Source of the DNA: Gryllotalpicola daejeonensis
Lineage (GTDB): Bacteria > Actinomycetota > Actinomycetes > Actinomycetales > Microbacteriaceae
Assembly: GCF_039538145.1 (NCBI RefSeq)
Contig: NZ_BAABBV010000001.1
Coordinates: forward strand, 2,418,001-2,482,000
Direction: 5' to 3'
Length of the DNA stretch: 64,000 bases
A program made the translations under genes and the position numbers. Below the pieces are notes generated by a model. The model ran no database searches and had not been told where the DNA came from. It saw only the letters and a program-made list of their open reading frames with translations. Shown one piece after another: positions 35,618-43,711 of this stretch. Within the stretch, counting starts at the first letter, position 1; each line of letters starts with the position of its first letter.

Positions 35618-36790
35618 TCAGGCGCCGAGAACGCTGACCTTCGCGTGGCCCTTGATGAGGTTGCGGGCGATGGTGCGCTTCTGGATCTCGTCGGTGCCCT
35701 CGAAGATGCGCAGCAGGCGCAGCTCGCGGTACCAGCGCTCGATCGGCAGCTCCTTGGTGTAGCCCATGCCGCCGTGGATCTGCAGCACGCGGTCGACGAC
35801 CTTGTTCGCCATGACCGAGCCGGTGAGCTTCGCGATCGAGGCCGCGTGGCGGTTGTCCTTGTTGTTCTCGAGCAGCCACGCGGCGTAGAGGGTCAGCCAG
35901 CGGGCCGACTCGATCTCGACGTGCGAATCGGCGATGTGCCACTGGATCGCCTGGTATTCCGCGATCGGATGCCCCATCGAGACGCGGTTCTTCGAGTGCT
36001 CGATCGCCATCTCGAGCAGGCGCTCTGCGGCGCCGATCGCGCGCGAGGGGATGAGGTAGCGGCCGTTGCCGATCCACTGCATGGCGAGCTTGAAGCCCCA
36101 GCCCACCTCGCCGAGCACGTGGTCGCCGGGGACGCGCACGTTGTCGAAGTGCAGGGCGCCGGGGCCCCACTCGCCCATGGTCGGAATCGGCTGCGAGGTC
36201 CAGCCCATCTCGCGGTCGACAAGGAAGCAGGTGATGCCGCCCTCCGAGCCCTTCTCGGGGTCGGTGACCGCGAAGACCATCACGAAGTCGGCCTCGTTGC
36301 CGTTCGTGATGAAGATCTTCTCGCCGTTGATGATCCAGTCATCGCCGTCGCGCACGGCGCGGGTGCGGATGTTGCGCGCGTCGGAGCCGGCGCTCGGCTC
36401 GGTGATCGCGAAGCAGCTGCGGCGCTCGCCGTTGATCACAGGGATCAGGTACTCCTGCTTCTGCGCGTCGGTACCGGCGTAGAGGATGTTGTCGGCGGTG
36501 CCGCCGAAGCTGAACGGCACGAAGGTGCGGCCGCCCTCCATCGCGACGATCGAGGTCATCACGGCGCCGAGGTCGGTGCCGCCGTACTCCTCAGGGGTGC
36601 CGATGCCCCAGAATCCCGCCGCCTTGGCCTTCTCACGCAGCTCCTTCTGCTCCTCGCGGGACAGCCCGGGGCGACCCTCGCGCTCGTTGCGCAGCACCTG
36701 CGGCTCGAACGGCATCACCTCCTTCTCGATGAAGTCGCGAACGCTGTCGCGCACCATGCGCTGCTCGTCGGAAAGCGAGAAGTCGATCAT
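35618..36790 (-). CDS. Acyl-CoA dehydrogenase
   Basis: A 390-residue FAD enzyme introducing the alpha-beta double bond of an acyl-CoA, with ETF as electron acceptor. It starts MIDFSLSDEQRMVRDSVRDF. The flavin-contacting strand is CFAITEPSAGSDARN, the middle beta domain ends before the helical bundle, and LLRIFEGTDEIQKRTIARNLI carries the Glu in the usual catalytic-base position. IQIHGGMGY is the standard signature before it. The long Trp-rich helical part (WIGNGRYLIPSRAIG) is typical of ACAD10/11-like or terpenoid-type enzymes. The substrate is not predictable. Confidence 0.93.
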   Translation of the reverse strand: MIDFSLSDEQRMVRDSVRDFIEKEVMPFEPQVLRNEREGRPGLSREEQKELREKAKAAGFWGIGTPEEYGGTDLGAVMTSIVAMEGGRTFVPFSFGGTADNILYAGTDAQKQEYLIPVINGERRSCFAITEPSAGSDARNIRTRAVRDGDDWIINGEKIFITNGNEADFVMVFAVTDPEKGSEGGITCFLVDREMGWTSQPIPTMGEWGPGALHFDNVRVPGDHVLGEVGWGFKLAMQWIGNGRYLIPSRAIGAAERLLEMAIEHSKNRVSMGHPIAEYQAIQWHIADSHVEIESARWLTLYAAWLLENNKDNRHAASIAKLTGSVMANKVVDRVLQIHGGMGYTKELPIERWYRELRLLRIFEGTDEIQKRTIARNLIKGHAKVSVLGA

Positions 36791-36845
36791 TTTTCGTATC
36801 TCCAGTTCGTCGTTGAACGTGTGTGTGATGAGGGGCGGGGGATGC

Positions 36846-37622
36846 CTAGGCCTTCGGCCCGCCCGCGACGTAGATGACCTGGCCCGAGACGTAGGACGCG
36901 TCCTCGCTGACCAGGAAGGACACGACATTCGCGATGTCCTCGGGGCGGCCGACGCGGCGCACCGGGATGTGCTCGGCCGCGGCCTTCTGCATCGCCTCGA
37001 AGTCGGTGTGGGTGCGCTCGGCGGTCGCGCGGGTCATGTCGGTGACGATGAACCCGGGGGCCACGGCGTTCACATTGATGCCGAACGGGCCGAGTTCGAT
37101 CGCGAGCGACTTGGTGAAGCCCTGCATGCCGGCCTTCGCCGCCGAGTAGTTGGCCTGGCCGCGGTTGCCGAGCGCCGAGGTGCTCGAGAGGTTCACGATC
37201 TTGCCCCACTTGTTCGGCACCATCTGCGCCTGGGCCGCGCGCGACCACAGGAAGGCGCCGCGCAGGTGCACGCCGAGCACGGTGTCCCAGTCGGAGGCGC
37301 TCATCTTGAACAGCAGGTTGTCGCGCAGCACGCCCGCGTTGTTGACGAGCACGCCGATGGCGCCGAGCTCGTTCTGCACGCGTTCGGCTGCAGCGGTGAC
37401 GGATGCCTCGTCGCTCACGTCGCACGCCACGCCGATCGCCCGGCGGCCGAGGGCTTCGATCTCCGCGACGGTGTCGCGAGTGCTCTCTTCGTTGATGTCG
37501 ATGACGGCGACATCCGCGCCGTCGTTCGCAAGCCGCACCGCGGTGCGCGCCCCAATGCCCCTACCTGCGCCGGTGACGACGGCGACTTTGCCGTCGAGCG
37601 GCTTGCCTTCGAGCTGAGCCAT
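36846..37622 (-). CDS. Short-chain dehydrogenase/reductase (FabG/3-hydroxyacyl-CoA dehydrogenase-like)
   Basis: A 258-residue classical SDR. The cofactor motif is TGAGRGIG with an acidic residue at the end of beta-2 (VIDINEE), suggesting NAD(H). NNAG, the catalytic Ser (NLSSTSALGN) and YSAAKAG complete the active site, and the C-terminal VSGQVIYVAGG is standard. In this cluster it probably oxidizes the 3-hydroxyacyl-CoA made by the MaoC hydratase. ATG 37622 has GGAGGAAGC upstream. It is the first gene of the minus-strand arm, with a TTCTAGAA palindrome ~45 bp upstream. Confidence 0.92.
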   Translation of the reverse strand: MAQLEGKPLDGKVAVVTGAGRGIGARTAVRLANDGADVAVIDINEESTRDTVAEIEALGRRAIGVACDVSDEASVTAAAERVQNELGAIGVLVNNAGVLRDNLLFKMSASDWDTVLGVHLRGAFLWSRAAQAQMVPNKWGKIVNLSSTSALGNRGQANYSAAKAGMQGFTKSLAIELGPFGINVNAVAPGFIVTDMTRATAERTHTDFEAMQKAAAEHIPVRRVGRPEDIANVVSFLVSEDASYVSGQVIYVAGGPKA

Positions 37623-37666
37623 GCTTCCTCCACTCCCAATACCGAACGCTGCCAATTCCGAATGGC

Positions 37667-37676
37667 GTTCTAGAAC
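37667..37676. promoter_or_regulatory. Candidate TetR operator, site 1
   Basis: Perfect palindrome GTTCTAGAAC in the divergent region between the SDR gene (minus) and the small membrane protein gene (plus). The TTCTAGAA core recurs at 38891-38898 upstream of the tetR gene and the metallo-hydrolase gene, so one regulator could control both arms. Confidence 0.5.
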
Positions 37677-37762
37677 ACGATTCACAAAAGGTTAGGAGTC
37701 GTCGGATGCCTCGTCAAGAGATTCGTGGTGACGCCGCAAAGGGTGTGTGGAAGAGTGCAGCT

Positions 37763-38161
37763 GTGACGGGGGTTCAGCAGGCGGATCGGCCGGAGGCGCC
37801 GGCGCGCCGACGGGGCGCGGCGCGGGTGTGGGACCGGTTGAGCCTGATCCCGTCAGTGCTCTACCAGCTCGTGGCCGGTGGCGGGGTGGGTCTCGTCGGC
37901 GCACTGGGAGCGATGGCCTTCGACGGCTGTGGCGCCGGCGGCGACAACACCACCGCCTGCGAGATCGGCGTGGCTGCCGCGGGGTGGTACGGCATGCTGG
38001 CACTCGTGGGCGCCTCGATCCTGGCGACGCTCGCGATCGGCATCGTGTTCTGGGTGCGCGGCCGACTCGTGTGGCCCATCGCAGCCGCAGGAGCGGTGCT
38101 CGCGACGCTCACCCTGCTCGGCGAGATCCTCATCCAGGACTTCGCCGGCCGACCGCGCTGA
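37763..38161 (+). CDS. Small membrane protein, ~132 aa
   Basis: Three TM-like segments (LVAGGGVGLVGALGAMAF, WYGMLALVGASILATLAIGIVFWV, IAAAGAVLATLTLLGEILI) with an extracytoplasmic loop bearing two Cys residues (DGCGAGGDNTTACEIG). A basic N-terminus contains RRRGAARVWDRLSL. No family is recognised. The start may be GTG 37763 or ATG 37706. It is wedged between the SDR and tetR genes, so it may belong to the same regulon. Confidence 0.6.
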   Translation: MTGVQQADRPEAPARRRGAARVWDRLSLIPSVLYQLVAGGGVGLVGALGAMAFDGCGAGGDNTTACEIGVAAAGWYGMLALVGASILATLAIGIVFWVRGRLVWPIAAAGAVLATLTLLGEILIQDFAGRPR

Positions 38162-38178
38162 CCGCACTCGGCGGTGCG

Positions 38179-38814
38179 TCAGTCGACCGTCGCGATGCGC
38201 CGGATGATGGCGAGCGTCTCGGCGATGATCGGCTCGACCTCGCTCTTGCGCTTGGCGCGCGCGATGGCGCTCTCGCCCTCGACGACGACGCGGATCAGGA
38301 TGCGCACGCGCAGCCGGTTCGTCGTGTTGTCTTCGAGGCCGAGCAGGGTCAGGTTGTTCTTCGCCCAGGCTTCGCCCACGTCGGTGCCGAGCGCGTCATA
38401 GCCGGGCGGCCCGTCGCCCCCGCGGAACAGCAGCGTGAGCTTCGAGTTGTGGCGCGCCACCTCGAGGTAGCCGCGCGAGCCGGCGAGGAAGAGCTCGACC
38501 GGGTCGGTGACGCCGCTGTGGCGGGCATCCGCAACGGCCTTCGCCGCCGCCTCGCTGTAGACCGCCTCGAACTCCGACCACAGGGCGAGGAACAGATCGG
38601 CCTTGCCGTTGAAGTGGTGATAGACGCTGCCGACGCTGAGGCCCGAGCGCTCGACGATGTGCGCGATGTTGGCGTCGTTGTAGCCCTCGGCGATGAAGAC
38701 GTCTCGTGCGGCGTCGAGGATGACCCGGCGGGTGCGCTCGGTCTTGCCCCACTGCCGCGCGGGCCGGGTGGCCGCTCCTGACGCAGTCGCGGGGCTGTCT
38801 GTCTCGGTGCTCAC
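38179..38814 (-). CDS. TetR family transcriptional regulator
   Basis: A 211-residue repressor. The HTH is TRRVILDAARDVFIAEGYNDANIAHIVERSGLSVGSVYHHFNGKADLFLALW (residues ~28-80). The C-terminal ligand domain is helical with no named motif. It is placed between the two arms of the acyl-CoA catabolic locus and is convergent with the small membrane protein gene. Regulators in this position (FadR/KstR-like) are usually relieved by an acyl-CoA. GTG 38814 (MSTETDSP) has GAGGAG upstream; the longer GTG 38853 is less likely. Confidence 0.9.
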   Translation of the reverse strand: MSTETDSPATASGAATRPARQWGKTERTRRVILDAARDVFIAEGYNDANIAHIVERSGLSVGSVYHHFNGKADLFLALWSEFEAVYSEAAAKAVADARHSGVTDPVELFLAGSRGYLEVARHNSKLTLLFRGGDGPPGYDALGTDVGEAWAKNNLTLLGLEDNTTNRLRVRILIRVVVEGESAIARAKRKSEVEPIIAETLAIIRRIATVD

Positions 38815-38889
38815 CTGGGGCTCCTCTCGCGACCGCTTGGCTGATTCAAACACATCTTGCGAGGCGTTCGGCGACCGTGTTAGAACTTC

Positions 38890-38899
38890 ATTCTAGAAT
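38890..38899. promoter_or_regulatory. Candidate TetR operator, site 2
   Basis: Perfect palindrome ATTCTAGAAT between the divergent tetR and metallo-hydrolase genes. Just upstream, TAGAACTTCATTCTA (38881-38895) forms an overlapping second inverted repeat, so two dimers or a shifted site are possible. Confidence 0.5.
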
Positions 38900-38941
38900 C
38901 CGATTTGGTTCTGCGCCAACGAAGGCACCAGGAGGTCGATG

Positions 38942-39925
38942 ATGACAGCCGACGCGTCAGCGGGGTGGCCGCCTGCGCCCGATACGCCGCAACTGGTCGC
39001 CCCCGGCGTGCTGCACCTGCTGGCTCCGAACGCGAGCTCGTGGACCTATGAGGGAACGAACTCCTACGTGCTGTTCGGCGGCGACGCCGCGGTCATCGTC
39101 GACCCGGGCTTCGAAGACGCCGCGCACCACGAGGCGCTGCGGAGCGCGGCGCAGGCCGACGGGCGCCGGGTCGTCGGCGTGCTGCTGACGCACGACCACC
39201 CCGACCACAGCGACGGGGCGCGCACGGTCGCGGCATCCCTCGGCGTCCCGATCATCGCCATGTCGCCGCGCTTCGCCGACGAGTTCCTGACCGACGGCCA
39301 GGTGCTGCGCATCGGCGAACTCGAGGCGCACGTGATCCACACGCCCGGCCACAGCGACGACTCCGTCTGCCTCTGGCTTCCCCAGGCATCCACGCTGCTC
39401 ACCGGCGACACCCTGCTCGGCGCGCGCTCGTCAGGCGTCATGGGAACGCTGAGCGAGCTGCTCGACTCGCTCGAGAAGCTGCGTGCCTTCGTCGGCGAGC
39501 GCGAGGTGCTCGCACTGCCCGGCCACGGGCCGGCGTTCCGCAACGTGGTCGAGTCCGCCATGCGGGTCATCGATGTGCGCATGCAGCGCATCAATGAGGT
39601 GCGCGGATTCATCGCAGACGGCACCACGTCGCTCGAGGGTCTCACCGCCCTGCTCTATCCGAAGCACGCGGGCTCGCGGGCCATGTTCGCGGTTTCGACC
39701 GTGGTGTCGACCGTCAACTACCTGCTCGAGCAGCCCGACGCCCTGTCGAGTGACGCGCGCGAGAAGCTCACCGCCGAGCTGGAGCGCTACGACCGCATGA
39801 TCGCCGAGCGCATGAAGGCGCACAAGGAATCGGTCGACGCAGAGGCGGAGCGGCCGCAATCCGGAAGCGACTCAGCCAAGGCGTCCGACGAGGACTCCGA
39901 CGAGAGAAAGGAAGAGCGTGTCTGA
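38942..39925 (+). CDS. Metallo-beta-lactamase-fold hydrolase
   Basis: A 327-residue MBL-fold protein of the glyoxalase II/LACTB2-like group. Zinc ligands are THDHPDHSDG (HxHxDH), TPGHSDDS, GDTLLG (Asp) and PGHGPAF. The C-terminal third is helical with a charged Glu/Lys/Ser tail. It may hydrolyse a thioester such as an acyl-CoA, or a lactone. GGAGG at 38931 is 6 nt before ATG 38942, the better of two adjacent ATGs. Its end overlaps the DUF35 gene by 8 nt. Confidence 0.88.
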   Translation: MTADASAGWPPAPDTPQLVAPGVLHLLAPNASSWTYEGTNSYVLFGGDAAVIVDPGFEDAAHHEALRSAAQADGRRVVGVLLTHDHPDHSDGARTVAASLGVPIIAMSPRFADEFLTDGQVLRIGELEAHVIHTPGHSDDSVCLWLPQASTLLTGDTLLGARSSGVMGTLSELLDSLEKLRAFVGEREVLALPGHGPAFRNVVESAMRVIDVRMQRINEVRGFIADGTTSLEGLTALLYPKHAGSRAMFAVSTVVSTVNYLLEQPDALSSDAREKLTAELERYDRMIAERMKAHKESVDAEAERPQSGSDSAKASDEDSDERKEERV

Positions 39926-40376
39926 AGGCCCCGTGCCCGAGCCGACGCCAGAGACCTTGCCGTTCTGGGAGGGCACCGCTCGCGGCGAGCTCCGCATCCA
40001 GCGGTGCAACGAGTGCGAGAAGTTCTACTTCTACCCGCGTCCGTACTGCCCGACCTGCCTGTGCGACGACGTCGAGTGGCGGGTGGTGTCCGGTCGCGGC
40101 ACGCTCGCCTCGTACAACATCAACTACAAGCCGTTCCCGATGTTCAAGACCGACAGGCCGCAGGTGATCGCGCTCGTCGAGCTCGATGAGGGCGTGCGGC
40201 TGATGTCGACCGTGGTCGGCGTCGAGCCGGTGCCCGAGAACCTTCCGCTCGGGCTGCGGCTGAAGGTGGGCTTCGAACCGCGGGGCGACCAGTTCCTGCC
40301 GGTGTTCTCGCCCGAGGAGGCCGCGTCGGTCGCATCGGGCGGGGCGGCCGCGTCGGAAGAGGAGGCCCGCGCATGA
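39918..40376 (+). CDS. DUF35 Zn-ribbon/OB-fold protein (thiolase partner)
   Basis: A 152-residue protein with the rubredoxin-like Zn ribbon CNECEKFYFYPRPYCPTC (residues ~30-47) followed by an OB fold (VVSGRGTLASYNINYKP...). DUF35 proteins bind acyl-CoA and form complexes with SCP2-type thiolases or aldolases, as in the Ltp2-ChsH2 pair for steroid side-chain cleavage. The gene overlaps the preceding hydrolase by 8 nt and the thiolase by 4 nt (ATGA), so a 1:1 complex with the thiolase is likely. Confidence 0.92.
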   Translation: MSEGPVPEPTPETLPFWEGTARGELRIQRCNECEKFYFYPRPYCPTCLCDDVEWRVVSGRGTLASYNINYKPFPMFKTDRPQVIALVELDEGVRLMSTVVGVEPVPENLPLGLRLKVGFEPRGDQFLPVFSPEEAASVASGGAAASEEEARA

Positions 40377-41536
40377 CCGGCCTCAGCATGCACGGCGGCG
40401 ACATCGCGATCGTCGGCGCCGCAGAGACCGACCGCATCGGCGTCCTGCCGGACGTCTCGATGATCCACCTGCACACGAACGCCGCGCGCCGCGCGATCGA
40501 GGACGCCGGCATCGACAAGTCCGAGATCGACGGCATCGCGACGGCGGGGCCGACCGCCATCGAGGTGGCCGACATGCTCGGCATCCGCCCGCGCTGGGCA
40601 GACGGCACCATGATCGGCGGCTGCAGCTTCATGGCTCTCGTGCGCCACGCGGCGGCGGCGATCGCCGCCGGCGCCGCGAACGTCGTCCTCGTCACGCACG
40701 GCGAGTCCGGCCGGTCGCGTGTCGGGGTGCCCGGGTACGCCCGCGCCGCGACCTCGATGGCCGGCCAGTTCGAGGCGCCCTACGGCGCACTCGCCCCCTA
40801 TTCCTCGTTCACGACGCCGGTGCTCGCGTTCATGAAGTCGCGCGGATTCACCCGCGAGGACCTCGCCGAGGTCGTTGTCTCGCAGCGCGAGTGGGCGATT
40901 CCGAACGAGCGCGCGCAGCGCCGCACGCCCATCGATGTCGAGGGCGTTCTGGCCGCCACGCCGATCGCGTATCCGTTCACGAAGGACATGTGCTGCCTGG
41001 TGACGGATGCCGGGGGAGCCCTCGTCGTCATGAGTGCCGAGCGCGCCCGCGATCTGCCCTCGGCCGACCGCGCCGTCTATCTGCTCGGCTCCGGCGAGGG
41101 CACCGAGAGCGTCATCGTCTCGCAGATGGACGACCTCGAGAGCTTCGGCCCGTTCCGCCGTGGCGCGCAGGAGGCGTTCGAGACCGCAGGCATCGACCGC
41201 TCCGACATCGACCATGTGATGTTCTATGACGCGTTCGCGCACCTGCCGATGTACATGCTCGAAGACACGGGCTTCGTCGGGAAGGGCGAGTCGGCCGCGT
41301 TCTTCAAGGAAGGCCACACGCGCCCAGGCGGCGACCTTCCCATGAACACCCAGGGCGGCGGCCTCTCCTATACGCACAGCGGCATGTACGGCATGTTCGC
41401 GATCCAGGAAGCGGTTCGGCAGCTGCGCGGCGAGGCCGTCGTGCAGGTGCCCGATGTGACCACGAGCTTCGTTCAAGGCGTCGGCATGATGTTCGGCGCA
41501 GGAGGGAGCCTGGTGCTGTCCAACCGCCGAGGCTGA
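40373..41536 (+). CDS. SCP2/lipid-transfer-type thiolase (or aldolase)
   Basis: A 387-residue thiolase-fold enzyme. The N-terminal nucleophile region is MIGGCSFMALVRHAAAAIAAG (Cys84). The C-terminal NTQGGGLSYTHSGMYGMFAIQEAV replaces the usual GHPxGxxG by THSGMYG, as in SCP2/Ltp-type proteins. With the coupled DUF35 subunit it should cleave a 3-ketoacyl-CoA or perform a retro-aldol step. It is the final enzyme of the plus-strand arm. An 8-bp hairpin (41555-41573) follows the stop. Confidence 0.92.
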   Translation: MTGLSMHGGDIAIVGAAETDRIGVLPDVSMIHLHTNAARRAIEDAGIDKSEIDGIATAGPTAIEVADMLGIRPRWADGTMIGGCSFMALVRHAAAAIAAGAANVVLVTHGESGRSRVGVPGYARAATSMAGQFEAPYGALAPYSSFTTPVLAFMKSRGFTREDLAEVVVSQREWAIPNERAQRRTPIDVEGVLAATPIAYPFTKDMCCLVTDAGGALVVMSAERARDLPSADRAVYLLGSGEGTESVIVSQMDDLESFGPFRRGAQEAFETAGIDRSDIDHVMFYDAFAHLPMYMLEDTGFVGKGESAAFFKEGHTRPGGDLPMNTQGGGLSYTHSGMYGMFAIQEAVRQLRGEAVVQVPDVTTSFVQGVGMMFGAGGSLVLSNRRG

Positions 41537-41554
41537 CTCCCTCACCGCGCACTG

Positions 41555-41573
41555 CTGCGCGACCGTCGCGCAG
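41555..41573 (+). terminator. Hairpin after the thiolase gene
   Basis: Perfect 8-bp stem CTGCGCGA / TCGCGCAG with a 3-nt CCG loop, 19 bp after the stop codon. No U-tract follows, so termination would be weak or factor-dependent. Confidence 0.45.
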
Positions 41574-41660
41574 TGCTGCGCGACCCCACCCGTGCTTTTC
41601 GAACGTCAAGGGCAATGGCGCCCACGTCTGACGCCTGCCTTCAGCGACCCCTCATCACGC

Positions 41661-41745
41661 TGTGCCTCTCACAGCGCTGTGCGTCTCACAACGCTGTGCC
41701 CCTCACAACGCTGTGCCCCTCACAACGCTGTGCCCCTCACAACGA
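41661..41745. repeat. Five tandem copies of a 17-bp unit
   Basis: Unit TGTGCCCCTCACAACGC at 41661, 41678, 41695, 41712 and 41729. Copies 3 and 4 are identical, copy 5 differs at one base and copies 1-2 at two each. It ends ~20 bp before the MFS start codon, in the 5' leader. Each unit contains TCACA/TGTG words that allow hairpins between neighbours. Non-coding; possible regulatory or slippage-prone array. Confidence 0.85.
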
Positions 41746-41765
41746 CCTCTCACGCAGGGCAGGAC

Positions 41766-43313
41766 ATGACAACCACTACTTCACTCGCACCACTCACCGG
41801 CGTGGACCGCCGCCTCGCGGCGCTGCGCATCAAACCGGTCAACGCCGTGGCGATCGTCGCCGCGATGATCGTCTTCGTCGGCGACGCTCAGGCGCTCGCG
41901 CTCATCCCGCTGTCGAACACGATGCAGAAGGAATACAACCTGACGCCGGCCGAGTCGAGCCTCGTGCTCGCCATCCTCGGCCTCGTGGGCGCGGGATTCC
42001 TGCCCGTCATCACCCGGCTCGCGGAGCGCGTCAGCCTGCGCACCTTCCTGCTGGTCGGCGTCGCGCTGGTGACCATCGGCAACGCGGCGTGCGCCGTCGC
42101 GCCCGGGTTCACCGTGCTGCTCATCGGCCGCGGCATCATCGGCTTCAGCGCCGCCATGCCGATCGCCCTCGCGCTCGTGCGTGAGAAGGCCGACAGCGAG
42201 CACAGCACGAACCGCGCCCTCGCCGTCGTCACCGCAGCCGTCGGCATCAGCGTCGTGTTCTCGTTCCTGCTCGGCGGGTTCATCCTCAAGATCGGCGGTC
42301 ACGTGAACACCGTCTTCTGGGTGATGGCGGCCGTCGGCCTCGCGACCTTCATCGTCGGCCTCGTGATCGTCCCCGACTTCCGCACCACGCGCCGTCAGCG
42401 TCTCGATCTGGCAGGCGCCATCACCCTGGTCGTCGGCCTCACGCTCGTCGCCGTTGGCATCGGATTCGTCGACAGCGCGGGCCTGCGCGGCCTGCTGATC
42501 CTCGTGGCAGGTCTCGTCGTGATGCTGCTCTGGGTCGTGATCGAGCTGAACGTGAAGGACCCGATGATCGACCTGCGGCTCACTTTCCGTCGCTTCACCG
42601 TTCCCGCGTTCATCCTCGGCGGCCTCTTCGGCGCCGTCGCGGTGATCTCGAACCTGGCCGTCACGAGCTACGGCGAGTTCGACCCGAAGCCGTTCGCAGA
42701 GGTGCCCGCTCTGGCCGGGCCGCTCGGCTACGGCTGGGGCCTCATCGTGCTCGAGACCTCGCTGTTCCTGATGCCGACGGCGTTCTTCATCCTGATCGGC
42801 GGGTTCACCGTCGGCCGCATCATCACCCGCATCGGCGTGAAGCGCACCTTCTACATCGCGAGCTTCTGCACCATCGTCGCCTTCGCGCTGATGGCGATCG
42901 GTCACAGCCACGTCTGGGTGAACGTGGTCGGCATGGGCATCTGGGGTGTCGCCTACGCCCTCGGCAGCACCGCGGCCAACGCGGCCGTGCTGCACGCGGC
43001 CGGCGATACGGAGGGGGCGCACTTCTCTGCGGCATCCTCGACCCTCGTCGCCACCATCGGCGGACTCGCGGCGCCTGTGTTCACGGCCATCCTGTACGCG
43101 TTCGCCGTGACCGTGCCGATCCCCGACGGGAAGGGCGGGACGGTTCCCACCGCGATCCCGACCGTGTCGTCCTACGTGAACGTGTACTGGGCACTCGCGG
43201 TTGCCGGCGTGCTGATGCTGATCTTCACGGTGCTGCACAAGAACCAGAAGTTCCGCGGCGGCGCGCCGATCGAAGAACCGGCGGCCGCTCCGGCCGTCGA
43301 GGTGGGGGAGTAA
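41766..43313 (+). CDS. MFS transporter
   Basis: A 515-residue permease with about 14 TM segments. Motif-like regions are LVGAGFLPVITRLAERVSLRT after TM2 and IGRGIIGFSAAMPIALALVREK (motif B-like). It is the last gene of the plus-strand catabolic arm and plausibly imports the substrate or exports an intermediate. ATG 41766 has AGGGCAGGAC upstream. The frame is open further left through the 17-bp repeats, but that part is repetitive and not homologous to permeases. Confidence 0.88.
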   Translation: MTTTTSLAPLTGVDRRLAALRIKPVNAVAIVAAMIVFVGDAQALALIPLSNTMQKEYNLTPAESSLVLAILGLVGAGFLPVITRLAERVSLRTFLLVGVALVTIGNAACAVAPGFTVLLIGRGIIGFSAAMPIALALVREKADSEHSTNRALAVVTAAVGISVVFSFLLGGFILKIGGHVNTVFWVMAAVGLATFIVGLVIVPDFRTTRRQRLDLAGAITLVVGLTLVAVGIGFVDSAGLRGLLILVAGLVVMLLWVVIELNVKDPMIDLRLTFRRFTVPAFILGGLFGAVAVISNLAVTSYGEFDPKPFAEVPALAGPLGYGWGLIVLETSLFLMPTAFFILIGGFTVGRIITRIGVKRTFYIASFCTIVAFALMAIGHSHVWVNVVGMGIWGVAYALGSTAANAAVLHAAGDTEGAHFSAASSTLVATIGGLAAPVFTAILYAFAVTVPIPDGKGGTVPTAIPTVSSYVNVYWALAVAGVLMLIFTVLHKNQKFRGGAPIEEPAAAPAVEVGE

Positions 43314-43382
43314 CGGGTCGGTGCGGCGCCTCGACAACCGGGACGCCGCACCTCTCCGCCGAATCCACCTGCCGGGCGCAGC

Positions 43383-43679
43383 TCACACGTTGCGCTGCGC
43401 CTCGGCCTCACTCTCTTCCAGTCGCCGGGCGGCGGCATCCTCATCGGCCTTCTCGATCGGCTTCGCGAGCGTCCACCACAGGAAGAGCCCCGCGACCACG
43501 ATCATGCCGATGCCGGCCCAGAGGTTGATGTTGATGCCGCCCGCCTTGTCCAGATCGGAGGCGGGAGTGAACCCTGCGCCCCAGATCACGCAGACGATGC
43601 CGTAGACCGCGAACAGAATCGCGATGATCATGCGCAGGTCGAACAGGAAGTTGAGGACCTTGTTCTCATGGTTGGGCAT
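43383..43679 (-). CDS. Small two-helix membrane protein next to symporter
   Basis: A 98-residue protein with two TM helices (MIIAILFAVYGIVCVIWGAGF and INLWAGIGMIVVAGLFLWWTLA) and a charged C-terminal tail. The motif LDKAGGININLWAGIGM is typical of small membrane proteins encoded beside sodium/solute symporters in actinobacteria. It starts 32 bp after the symporter stop with AGGAG upstream, so it is likely a subunit or assembly partner. Role unproven. Confidence 0.75.
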   Translation of the reverse strand: MPNHENKVLNFLFDLRMIIAILFAVYGIVCVIWGAGFTPASDLDKAGGININLWAGIGMIVVAGLFLWWTLAKPIEKADEDAAARRLEESEAEAQRNV

Positions 43680-43711
43680 TTCGAGCTCCTAGCTGCCTGA
43701 GATCGGCCGGG

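Noticed and set aside
41661..41745. CRISPR array
   Set aside because: The 17-bp units are directly adjacent with no spacers, and there are no cas genes.
41781..43337. Minus-strand 518-codon frame
   Set aside because: Antisense to the MFS gene; charged, repetitive composition and no family resemblance.
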